Assembly (NCBI RefSeq): GCF_910593845.1
Contig: NZ_CAJVAS010000015.1
Location: 62,001 to 126,000, forward strand
Direction: 5' to 3'
Source: Paenibacillus solanacearum
GTDB lineage: Bacteria; Bacillota; Bacilli; Paenibacillales; NBRC-103111
Length of the DNA stretch: 64,000 nucleotides
The notes under the pieces were generated by a model. It did not search any database and had not been told where the DNA came from. It was given only the letters and a program-made list of their open reading frames with translations. This document shows, one piece after another, positions 9,301 to 15,896 of this stretch. Position 1 is the first letter of the stretch, and every line of letters starts with the position of its first letter. The position numbers were made by a program, and so were the translations under genes.

Positions 9301-10656
9301 TGCAGGCTTTCGTGCAAATAAGAGCATGCGATTTTTAGCAGTATGTCCTGCCAAATCAATCAGGATGTCAATCTTATCGCACTGAATAAGTTCCGCAATG
9401 TCACTATCGGTCATCCCTGCGATATCTCGCCATTCGGAAGCATACCCTTTAAACCGCAACGTAACATCATCCTGAACAACTACATCACTGTAACAATATA
9501 TTTCAAATCGTCTTTTATCATGATTAGCCAAAACAGGTTCAATAAAATATGAAACAGAATGCTTACGGAAATCAGGAGAAACATATCCGATCTTCAATGG
9601 CCGAACTAAAGACAATTCATTAGAGTAGTAGTTCGGCCGTGCTAACGCTGATCCGTGCCGGCTATCAAAATTACGATGTTCTTCCAATAATGCATCAGGG
9701 TCAATATTCGGTGAATAATGCATGGAAAGTAACAAATTACTGTGAGCGATTGTATATTCAGGATTACTCTCTAAAGAATTACGATAGCAATCAGTTGCCT
9801 TCTCTGCCAGCCCTTGGTTACGGTATGCATTACCCATATTGTTAAAGGCTCTATCATAATTAGGGTTAATCTTTAAGGCCTTCTTATAAAATCGAATTGC
9901 TTCAGTGTCTTTTCCTTGCTCATCATAAATAATACCTAAATTATTATAAACTTCGGCTAAGCCGGGATTTATCTCCAATGCTTTAAAAAAGTACTTTTCC
10001 GCTTGTGCGTACTTCTTCTCATCAAGCTTCATAACACCTAAGTTAAGATAGATTTGGGGATTATTCGGACTATGAAACAATGCCTTCTCATAATAGGCGT
10101 ATGCGCCTGAATAGTCTTTTATTTTTTGCAGGACATTACCCATGTTGTATAAGACCATAGAGTACTCTGGGTCATAAAGAAGTGCTAAGTCGTAACATGT
10201 TTTCGCCTCGGTATACATTTCCCGATTAAAATATATGGTCCCTAAATTATTATATGTTTTTGCACTTTTTGGATTAAGCCGAACCGCCTCCATATAATGT
10301 TTAATTGCCTCTACAACATTCCCCTGCATATTTAACAATTGACCTAAATAAAAGTGGGCCTGAAAATTGTCCTGGCTAAGCTGAATCACTTGATAAAACC
10401 AATGTATCGCCTCTTCAACACGTCCTTGCTCAGCGCAGATTATACCAAGTAAATGATAGATTTCGGCGCAATTCTGATCCTGTTCAGCGCATTTCAACAG
10501 CAACTTTTCGGCTTGGAAATAGTCCCCGCTTTGTGACATTTGGCAGGCCGTTTGATACATCTTCTCAACTGTCAATACTTCCTTCTTGCTGATACAGCAA
10601 ACTTTATACTTCTTGCCGCTACCGCACGAACATAAATCATTACGCTTTAAAACCAT
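6322..10656 (-). CDS. Tandem-duplicated TPR/O-GlcNAc-transferase-like (GT41) protein with SEC-C motif
   Basis: Large cytoplasmic glycosyltransferase of 1444 residues. Residues 8-21 form a SEC-C zinc motif (Cys9, Cys11, Cys20, Cys21). TPR repeats run from about 33-310, then a GT41 (SPINDLY/OGT-like) catalytic domain at 352-708. A polar linker (711-755) leads to a second TPR block (755-1030) and a second GT41 domain (1076-1432). The two modules lie about 724 residues apart. Both keep the expected conserved residues: His366/His1090 (DFRxHSVxYF), His438/His1162 (AGHTA.NRML), Lys532/Lys1257 (FNxLAK) and the nucleotide loop DTFPY(H/N)GTTTTCEAL. GT41 enzymes transfer a sugar, usually GlcNAc, to Ser/Thr. 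Its place right after the flagellin gene suggests flagellin is the acceptor. The gene looks AT-rich against the rest of the window. A weak AAGGAAGGG site precedes the ATG. Confidence 0.9.
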   Translation of the reverse strand: MVLKRNDLCSCGSGKKYKVCCISKKEVLTVEKMYQTACQMSQSGDYFQAEKLLLKCAEQDQNCAEIYHLLGIICAEQGRVEEAIHWFYQVIQLSQDNFQAHFYLGQLLNMQGNVVEAIKHYMEAVRLNPKSAKTYNNLGTIYFNREMYTEAKTCYDLALLYDPEYSMVLYNMGNVLQKIKDYSGAYAYYEKALFHSPNNPQIYLNLGVMKLDEKKYAQAEKYFFKALEINPGLAEVYNNLGIIYDEQGKDTEAIRFYKKALKINPNYDRAFNNMGNAYRNQGLAEKATDCYRNSLESNPEYTIAHSNLLLSMHYSPNIDPDALLEEHRNFDSRHGSALARPNYYSNELSLVRPLKIGYVSPDFRKHSVSYFIEPVLANHDKRRFEIYCYSDVVVQDDVTLRFKGYASEWRDIAGMTDSDIAELIQCDKIDILIDLAGHTAKNRMLLFARKPAPIQITWIGYPGTTGLSTMDYRITDAYADPAGDGEHYYTERLLRMPKSFLVYSPPKEYPVIDIDAVTNRAVTFGSFNHLAKITIEMIELWSKILKQVPESRLVLKNNGLDQEEIQQRIRSEFFQFGIDKERIELIGWKSSSSDHLATYNQIDIALDTFPYHGTTTTCEALLMGVPVITLLGKYHVSRVGASLLSNIGLTQFITHSQFDYVERAVSLALQPELLNNLRSTIRGRFLQSSLTDAVPFTKDLEKLYAQVWDKYCIEQKCNDFSNSIKEPSVSRNDMQNVDSGMSNRKHAHITLDSKANYYAAVQYYEKAEFDRSLNICEKLIAEGSATAEVYNLAGVINLLMNSEYKAQNYFEHALELRPDYPEVYCNIGVLCLNQDLYEQAIAHFGRAITLEPQYADAYNNLGNALKNQGNLTDAELCYKEAIKLKPNFAKALHNLGHLYHLLGNQREALSQYMLAIRANPEFADIYNNVGFLLHEMGMIKESEKYYKIAIQKRPNYAEAYNNLGNLYYSDAKPHEAEECYNKAISITPDYLDAFNNTASLANMQGNPKKAIQYYREVLKLKPSFSQCHSNLLLTLNYIDDCSPIEKYEEHLKFAMTHAQGLSNPNYVFPNKVEPNRPLRIGFVSADFRDHSVAYFLEPVLDYYDRTQFTVFCYSDVLVPDLVTQRLKEKANVWRCIRNLSDQEAARLILDDNIDVLIDIAGHTANNRMLLFSRKPAPVQVSWLGYPNTTGLKTMDYRIVDALTDPVGSTEHLHSEKLVRLPNCFLSYKAPDRAPEVSDLPAIRNRHVTLGSFNNLAKVTEEVLQLWAEILVGIRDSHLVIKSDGFNDPDVCERVWKYFENRQISKNRVELIGRIRANEEHLAAYHSIDIALDTFPYNGTTTTCEALWMGIPVVTLSGESHVSRVGVSLLTNVELPELIASNKEEYKQKVVDLANDSDFLLNLRLNLRNRMRHSFLMNSLGFTRKFEYVLREVWTEWCNQRMLSE

Positions 10657-10702
10657 ATTAATAACCCTTCCTTATTTCATTCACTTGAAGACACCTGATA
10701 TC

Positions 10703-10741
10703 AATAAAGGAGACTCCAGCCAAGCAAGAGTCTCCTTTATT
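10703..10741 (-). terminator. Strong terminator between flagellin and the GT41 gene
   Basis: A perfect 14-bp stem, AATAAAGGAGACTC against its complement, encloses an 11-nt loop. The AT-rich stem base supplies the T run in either direction. Only 46 nt separate it from the GT41 start, and I see no promoter there. The glycosyltransferase may therefore depend on read-through from the flagellin promoter. Confidence 0.85.
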
Positions 10742-10754
10742 GAACTAGAAGAGA

Positions 10755-12896
10755 TTAACGAAGCAACTGCAGTACACCTTGTGGCTGCTGATTTGCTTGG
10801 GCCAGCATCGCTTGGGCCGCTTGAGCCAAGATGGAGTTCTTCGTTTGCTCCATCATTTCTTTTGCCATATCTACATCACGGATACGGGATTCCGCTGCAG
10901 TCAGGTTTTCGGAAGCAGTGCCAAGGTTATTGATTGTGTGCTCCAGACGATTTTGGTTAGCACCCAATTTGCTTCTTTCTTGAGAAACAAGTTCAATCGC
11001 ATTGTTGATGACGCTGATTGCGCTATTGGCTGAATCCTTGTCGGAAACATTAATAACGTATTCTGTTGCAGCGCCATTTTTAATGGTATTTGAACCGTAC
11101 TCCACGTCAACTACATCACCGTTTTGAAGCGTTGCTGTCTGACCGTTTTCATTGGTAGAAGACGTAATGCCCAGTGCTTTAGCACGCATATCACCAACAG
11201 CAAGCTTCAAGTTTTGGTCCTTGTTTGCACCAATGTGGAAATTGACGGAAGCATCAGAACCATCCTGGCCTTTTACTTGTGAAGTATTAAAGCCAAGGTT
11301 GGACGCAAGTTCACCAGCAGCAATCGTAATTTCGCTGGTTCCGCCTTCTTTACCACTATTGATTTGGAAACGAATACGGTCTGTATCATCTACGGCTAAT
11401 GTCTTCACAGTAACCTGATCTCTTTGAGGAAGCGTCGGATTACTTGTGTTCCATGCATTGATCGCAGTATTGACAGCCGATTGAATTGCACTTGCTAATA
11501 CATTTTTATCAGAATAATCTTGGGCGCTTATCGTTAAGTTTGTGTAGGAATTTCCATCGACAGTTAATGAAATAGTATCATTTTTAGCTTTACCTAATTC
11601 AATAGTCGCATCAGACAAGCCCGTGATGCCGGCAGCCGCCCCCGTCATTGCGGTTACACCGTTGTTCTTACCTGCAACACCAGTAGCAATGCTGATCTTA
11701 CCAGGGACCGTCGCATCACCAGAGAAGTCTACATCGGCAGCCGCAGCGCCTTGCGCTACACCTTCACCAGCAACTGTTGATACTGCCCACGCGTTGAATG
11801 CAGCTTCAATGGCTCCAGCTGCTGTAGATGGGTTGTTATACGTGCCTGTTGCAACCGTCAAGTTTGCTGTAATCGTAGTAGCTCCGTTATCTTTTGTATA
11901 TTTAACGGTCATTGTATTATTTGCAGCGTTCCCGTCTGCTTTAACGTCGGAACCATTAAACAGAGCAGATGCTGCATTACCACCGATAATGCTAATCTTA
12001 CTGTTTGCTCCTCTATCTCCATTGCCATCTGTAATTACAAGCTTACCTCCTGAAATAGCGACGGAGATGTTAGCGCCATCTGCTAATGCTAATCCAGATT
12101 CAACTCCACCAGATGCTGTATTTGTAAAGTCGGCACGAAGCAGCGCCTGCAAATCAGCAGCCACAGCAGCATCATTCGCGGAAGCAGTAGAAAGTGTAAT
12201 CGTACGAACAGCATTTCCAATCTGGATTGTTAACTCGTTCGCGGAAGCATTAACTGCACCCGACAGATTGGTTGTTGTCGCAGACAGCGTTCCACCGCCG
12301 ACTCCGCTAGTATATGTACCAACAGTACCATCATGAATCGTCACGGCAGCCGTCATGTTAGAGCCAACTGCTACACCCGAGGTTGCCGCACTTCGAACAT
12401 TAAATACATCAGCACCAGCGCCGATTCTATCGATGGAAGTAGCATTCTTCACCGCAGAAACAGCTTCTGTTTTATCTTTCGATCCATTGATCAGCTTTTG
12501 CGTATTGAACTCCGTAGTATTACCAATACGGTTGATTTCATCAGCCAATTGATTAGCTTCGTCTTGAATGCTCTTACGATCACTATCCGTATTCGTTCCA
12601 TTGGAGGATTGAACTGCCAGTTCGCGCATACGTTGCAGAATGGAGTGAGTTTCGTTCAATGCACCTTCTGCCGTTTGAATCATAGAGATTGCATCTTGAG
12701 AGTTACGTGCCGCCTGATCCAGACCGCGGATCTGACCGCGCATTTTTTCGGAAATTGCTAGACCGGCAGCGTCATCGCCTGCACGGTTGATGCGAAGTCC
12801 GGAAGACAGCTTCTCGATAGACTTGGATTGGTTAGCTGTGTTAGCAGACAACTGACGGTGGGTGTTCAATGCACCAATGTTGTGATTAATTCTCAT
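10755..12896 (-). CDS. hag: Flagellin, long form with large central domain
   Basis: Filament subunit exported by the flagellar type III system, 713 residues. The conserved D0/D1 N-terminal part (about 1-150: [32 protein letters not shown]) and C-terminal part (about 625-713: [20 protein letters not shown], ending [10 protein letters not shown]) are intact. The roughly 470-residue centre is rich in Ala, Thr, Ser, Gly and Asn, far longer than in the approximately 300-residue Hag of B. subtilis. It would be exposed on the filament and offers many Ser/Thr acceptor sites. The start is the ATG at 12894-12896, 10 nt after AAGGAGG. The leader holds a sigma-D-like promoter, a 5' palindrome and a CsrA-type hairpin. 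Confidence 0.97.
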   Translation of the reverse strand: MRINHNIGALNTHRQLSANTANQSKSIEKLSSGLRINRAGDDAAGLAISEKMRGQIRGLDQAARNSQDAISMIQTAEGALNETHSILQRMRELAVQSSNGTNTDSDRKSIQDEANQLADEINRIGNTTEFNTQKLINGSKDKTEAVSAVKNATSIDRIGAGADVFNVRSAATSGVAVGSNMTAAVTIHDGTVGTYTSGVGGGTLSATTTNLSGAVNASANELTIQIGNAVRTITLSTASANDAAVAADLQALLRADFTNTASGGVESGLALADGANISVAISGGKLVITDGNGDRGANSKISIIGGNAASALFNGSDVKADGNAANNTMTVKYTKDNGATTITANLTVATGTYNNPSTAAGAIEAAFNAWAVSTVAGEGVAQGAAAADVDFSGDATVPGKISIATGVAGKNNGVTAMTGAAAGITGLSDATIELGKAKNDTISLTVDGNSYTNLTISAQDYSDKNVLASAIQSAVNTAINAWNTSNPTLPQRDQVTVKTLAVDDTDRIRFQINSGKEGGTSEITIAAGELASNLGFNTSQVKGQDGSDASVNFHIGANKDQNLKLAVGDMRAKALGITSSTNENGQTATLQNGDVVDVEYGSNTIKNGAATEYVINVSDKDSANSAISVINNAIELVSQERSKLGANQNRLEHTINNLGTASENLTAAESRIRDVDMAKEMMEQTKNSILAQAAQAMLAQANQQPQGVLQLLR

Positions 12897-12906
12897 TTCT
12901 ATTCTT

Positions 12907-12946
12907 CCTCCTTGAAGAAAATATGTAGTGTCCACATCCATGTGGA
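12907..12946 (-). promoter_or_regulatory. CsrA-binding leader of flagellin mRNA
   Basis: On the minus strand, positions 12931-12946 read TCCACATGGATGTGGA: a 6-bp stem with GGA in the loop, and ACATGGATGT matches the CsrA consensus ACARGGAUGU. A second GGA-containing site is the ribosome site AAGGAGG at 12907-12913. This two-site arrangement is the one by which CsrA represses hag translation in B. subtilis, and csrA and fliW are adjacent here. Confidence 0.75.
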
Positions 12947-12956
12947 AGTCTATCCC

Positions 12957-12974
12957 GTAGGTCGGCCGCCCTAC
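12957..12974. repeat. Near-perfect palindrome in the 5' leader of flagellin
   Basis: GTAGGTCGGCCGCCCTAC is self-complementary except for one pair. It would form a hairpin about 13-30 nt after the predicted transcription start and may stabilise the abundant flagellin mRNA. Confidence 0.5.
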
Positions 12975-12993
12975 AGAATAGCTTATAATACAT

Positions 12994-13020
12994 ATATCGA
13001 CAGAACCACTCGAAGATTAA
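12994..13020 (-). promoter_or_regulatory. Sigma-D-like promoter of flagellin
   Basis: TTAA, 15 nt, then GTCGATAT on the minus strand, close to TAAA-N15-GCCGATAT. It lies about 100 nt before the start codon and directly after the csrA terminator. Confidence 0.75.
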
Positions 13021-13032
13021 AGAGTATATTGA

Positions 13033-13062
13033 TAAAAAAATAAAAAAACAGCCTCAGGGCTG
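13033..13062 (-). terminator. Terminator after csrA
   Basis: A CAGCC stem with a 4-nt loop is followed on the minus strand by seven T, one A and seven T. It separates fliW-csrA from the flagellin transcript. Confidence 0.8.
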
Positions 13063-13081
13063 CTGTATCTCAAATTAGCTC

Positions 13082-13327
13082 TTATTTGTCACTCCCTCCC
13101 TCCGTTTTCCACGTAATGTTTGGGAATTTTTGCATATTGAAAGAGCTTTGCATTGCCTCCCGGTTAGACTGCTGAATAACAGAGTATAGTTCTTGTCTGA
13201 AAACCGGGATCGATTGGGGTGCGCGAATGCCAATTTTCACTTGTTCTCCCTCTTGGCCAAGCACAACAATTTCGATTTGATCCCCTATGATTATAGATTC
13301 GCCCTTCCTTCTTGTAAGCACCAGCAT
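13082..13327 (-). CDS. csrA: Carbon storage regulator CsrA
   Basis: RNA-binding translational repressor of flagellin, 81 residues. The N-terminal MLVLTRRKGESIIIGDQIEI and the segment VKIGIRAPQSIPVFRQEL are classic. The C-terminal tail beyond residue about 60 is longer than the core and species-variable. The ATG at 13325-13327 follows AAGGAGG; the frame further upstream overlaps fliW and has no start signal. fliW ends 37 nt upstream. FliW binds CsrA and releases it from hag mRNA when flagellin is low. The predicted target hairpin is at 12931-12946. Confidence 0.97.
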   Translation of the reverse strand: MLVLTRRKGESIIIGDQIEIVVLGQEGEQVKIGIRAPQSIPVFRQELYSVIQQSNREAMQSSFNMQKFPNITWKTEGGSDK

Positions 13328-13364
13328 TGCAAGTGTCCTCCTTGAAATAATGTTAGCTTCGGCT

Positions 13365-13787
13365 TCAAAGCAATAATTTATGTTTAGTATGATACTCCGT
13401 CTCATGCAAAATTAGCTGCATACCTAATTTTTCGCTATGATTAATAACAATAGGCGCTTGAAGGTTTAAAGTCGCTTGTTGGATATCATCTTTAATGGTA
13501 ACAATGGACCACACCATTATATTCTCTTTCTCCTGGACTTTAAGCTGCTCAAGTGTACTCGGGGATAGATCAAACTCGTAGTCTTTGTAAAACCAAAATG
13601 GATTAGTAATAATAAACGAGATCCTACCGTTCCCAACAGACTGTAAGAAAGAAAATGGAATCTCCTTGTTAGGCTGCAATATAACAAATCTTCTTTCCTG
13701 CTCAAATCCAGGAATGGCTTGTGGAAAAGCAATAATTTCATCTTCGTTAATCTCGATTATGCCAAACCGCTCTGTTGTTATTTCCAT
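13365..13787 (-). CDS. fliW: Flagellar assembly factor FliW
   Basis: Small cytoplasmic protein of 140 residues that binds either flagellin or CsrA, thereby coupling flagellin export to flagellin translation. Recognisable segments are FGIIEINEDEIIAFPQAIPGF, RRFVILQP and LQAPIVINHSEKLGMQLIL. The ATG at 13785-13787 (MEITTERFG) has a GGGGTG site 8-10 nt upstream and is preferred over the five-codon extension. The terminator at 13812-13851 leaves only about 25 nt before the start, so expression must come from read-through or from a promoter inside the upstream flaG copy. Confidence 0.96.
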   Translation of the reverse strand: MEITTERFGIIEINEDEIIAFPQAIPGFEQERRFVILQPNKEIPFSFLQSVGNGRISFIITNPFWFYKDYEFDLSPSTLEQLKVQEKENIMVWSIVTIKDDIQQATLNLQAPIVINHSEKLGMQLILHETEYHTKHKLLL

Positions 13788-13811
13788 AATTTCACACCCC
13801 AAGTTAAATTA

Positions 13812-13851
13812 TAAAAAAATAAAAAGCTACAGATACCAGATCTATAGCTTT
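13812..13851 (-). terminator. Terminator after the second flaG
   Basis: AAAGCTA against TAGCTTT with an inner AGA/TCT stem; the minus strand continues with TTTTATTTTTTTATAA. It sits between flaG copy 2 and fliW. Confidence 0.75.
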
Positions 13852-13864
13852 ATTATATATAGTA

Positions 13865-14263
13865 TTATCTACGCTCATCAATAAGAATCCCGGCCATCTC
13901 TTGCATTTTGGCAACAAAGTCCAGTGTCTTCTCTGGAGGAATTTCCCGAATAATTTCACCGGTGTCTTTGTTAAGCACTTTTACCATGATTTGTTTTGTC
14001 TGTTTATGAATAGAGAAGTCTAAAGATGTCATTGGACCCTCGACCGCTTTTATCGAACGCTCAATAGCTTTAATCAATTGTTCATCGCTTATGGATATCG
14101 ACTCGCCTTTCAATTCCGCTTGCTTCAATTCCTTAGAAGACTTGATCGAGGAAACAACAGAACCTTCCTGCTCCCTAGCCATCCTTACTGGCCCGCTATC
14201 AAAAGATGGACTACTATAGGTACTCTGTAATCCGATACTTTGATTCGACATATCCGCACTCAA
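13865..14263 (-). CDS. flaG: FlaG family flagellar protein (copy 2)
   Basis: Second FlaG paralog, 132 residues. Its C-terminal half closely resembles copy 1 at 4147-4530 (SISDEQLIKAIERSIKAVEG; FSIHKQTKQIMVKVLNKDTG; REIPPEKTLDFVAKMQEM). The N-terminal half differs. The start is a TTG at 14261-14263, since GGAGGGG is 8 nt before it; the internal ATG at 14249-14251 is about 20 nt away from that site. It has its own sigma-D-like promoter (14302-14329) and terminator, so it can be expressed alone. B. subtilis has no gene at this position between yviE and fliW. Confidence 0.9.
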   Translation of the reverse strand: MSADMSNQSIGLQSTYSSPSFDSGPVRMAREQEGSVVSSIKSSKELKQAELKGESISISDEQLIKAIERSIKAVEGPMTSLDFSIHKQTKQIMVKVLNKDTGEIIREIPPEKTLDFVAKMQEMAGILIDERR

Positions 14264-14301
14264 TATTTACCCCTCCGCCAAACAGGATCTATTTACTGTA
14301 T

Positions 14302-14329
14302 ATATCGGATGGCTGTTCATATATGTTTA
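14302..14329 (-). promoter_or_regulatory. Sigma-D-like promoter of the second flaG
   Basis: TAAA, 16 nt, then TCCGATAT on the minus strand: a perfect -35 element and 7 of 8 at -10. It lies about 39 nt upstream of the TTG start. Confidence 0.75.
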
Positions 14330-14345
14330 GCATAAATTTGTATAA

Positions 14346-14912
14346 TTAAACTTTCAAATCCATTTCAGGTGGGATGATTTCAATGAATGCTTTTTGCGCC
14401 AAATATATATCAAGCTTTCCTCGAACATACTCTATACTGGGCGCGTTGACTTTAGTTTGAATATCTAGCGTTGCAGGGGTAAACTGAATATTCGGCTTAC
14501 GGGCTACGTATTGGATGCTGACATTATCAGGTGCTGCTGACGTGCGATATTCGATATCAAGATCATCAAATGCTCTCATTGCAAATTCCGGTATAGGATC
14601 ATTCTTGTTGGTCAAATCTGCCATCCGATTGCCGTCCTCCACTCGTCTTGCAATACCTTGGAGGGCAATTCTTCGAGCCTCGGAAACAATGGTATCCATT
14701 AATCGGTAGTTGCTGCCTATGCCAAGCGCATCCCACGCTTTGCTTGAATCGATAGAAAGCTCCCCTGATGGCGATTCCATCTCCAATCGGGATGGTGTTG
14801 TCTTATATTGCTGATCAGGCCCGGGCTGCTTTATCTCGTAATGTCCCGGCTCTGTATCTATCCCGATCCGAGAGTACTGCTGGTTGATGCGGATTTGCGG
14901 TATAGAGGTCAT
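14346..14912 (-). CDS. yviE: YviE-like protein of the flagellar operon (DUF6470)
   Basis: Protein of 188 residues of unknown function with the YviE pattern: a short N-terminal strand region (IPQIRINQQYSRIGI), a central helical region with SKAWDALGIG and IALQGIARRVEDGNRM, and Pro/Ile-rich repeats near the C-terminus. No signal peptide or membrane segment is visible. It lies between flgL and fliW, exactly as yviE does in B. subtilis. The ATG at 14912 follows AGGTGAAG and is 10 nt after the flgL stop, so it is co-transcribed with flgL. Confidence 0.85.
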   Translation of the reverse strand: MTSIPQIRINQQYSRIGIDTEPGHYEIKQPGPDQQYKTTPSRLEMESPSGELSIDSSKAWDALGIGSNYRLMDTIVSEARRIALQGIARRVEDGNRMADLTNKNDPIPEFAMRAFDDLDIEYRTSAAPDNVSIQYVARKPNIQFTPATLDIQTKVNAPSIEYVRGKLDIYLAQKAFIEIIPPEMDLKV

Positions 14913-14922
14913 GGCTCTTCAC

Positions 14923-15861
14923 CTATCTTAAGAAATCGACCAGGCTCGGTTGGATGATCTTCGCCCCTACGGACAATGATGCTTGATAAATATTTTCTTT
15001 CACCTTCAAATCCGTTACGACCTCCGCCAAATCTGCATCTTCCGTTTTGGATTGCAACGTTTGGAGGTTCAGGTCAATGTCCTTTAATCTCTCGTCCGCC
15101 AATTCAATCCGGTTTAACTTGGCTCCAATATCGGAACGCACTTCAAGGAACTTGTTAATCCTTGAGTCTAATTCGCCTAAAGAGCTGGAGACCGAGGCAG
15201 TATCCCCTGCGGCTAAATAACCCGCAATATCATCCAAAATCTTGAATGCGTTATCCGGATCATCAGGCTTTCCAAAGATGTTGTTCCCGGTCGTGTTAAC
15301 GGGAATTTTAATGCCGACGCCGATTTCAAACTGAATCAAACCTGGGTCCGTTACGCCTAGATCTGTGTTCCCTGTGCCGTCGTCGTAGTTCTTGGCACCG
15401 GGCAATTCGGAATATGGCGCTTTATCCGTAATTTGACCGTTAAAAACATATTTGCCATTGAATTCGCTGTTTCCAATTCGTACAAGCTGCTTTTTCAATT
15501 GCTCAATCTCAGCTTTCACGGCGTCTTCCGCAATTTGGGGATTGGATCCATTCGCCCCTTGAACCGTGAGTTCCCGGACTCTTTGCAACACGCTATTGGC
15601 TTGATCAAGCATCGTATCGGTATATTCCAGCCATGATATCGATGAGCTTACATTTTGCTGATACTGATCGTTTGCCGTCAGATCGGATCGATATCTCATG
15701 GCGAAGCTGATTCCGACCGGATCGTCCGATGGCTTATTGATTTTACGCCCCGTCGCCATCTGGTTTTGCGATCGATCCATGCTATTTAAATTCGTATATA
15801 AATTGCGCACTAGCTGCGTATTCATCATGCCTTGCGTAATCCGTGAGTTTGCCACAGGCAT
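14923..15861 (-). CDS. flgL: Flagellar hook-filament junction protein FlgL
   Basis: Exported junction protein (HAP3) that links hook and filament, 312 residues. It shares the flagellin-type ends: RITQGMMNTQLVRNL and SSISWLEYTDTMLDQANSVL at the N-terminus; ENIYQASLSVGAKIIQPSLV at the C-terminus. The annotated ATG at 15859-15861 is only 3-4 nt from AAGGGG. A GTG two codons later (15853-15855) has better spacing, so the true start may be that GTG. It follows flgK by 35 nt and is part of the flgM-flgN-flgK-flgL-yviE unit. Confidence 0.95.
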   Translation of the reverse strand: MPVANSRITQGMMNTQLVRNLYTNLNSMDRSQNQMATGRKINKPSDDPVGISFAMRYRSDLTANDQYQQNVSSSISWLEYTDTMLDQANSVLQRVRELTVQGANGSNPQIAEDAVKAEIEQLKKQLVRIGNSEFNGKYVFNGQITDKAPYSELPGAKNYDDGTGNTDLGVTDPGLIQFEIGVGIKIPVNTTGNNIFGKPDDPDNAFKILDDIAGYLAAGDTASVSSSLGELDSRINKFLEVRSDIGAKLNRIELADERLKDIDLNLQTLQSKTEDADLAEVVTDLKVKENIYQASLSVGAKIIQPSLVDFLR

Positions 15862-15896
15862 TCACCCCTTAAACTAAAAGTTGATAAAGCCGCGCA

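Noticed and set aside
6322..10656. Two separate glycosyltransferase genes
   Set aside because: The frame is continuous through the linker (residues 711-755) with no stop and no ribosome site at the second module.
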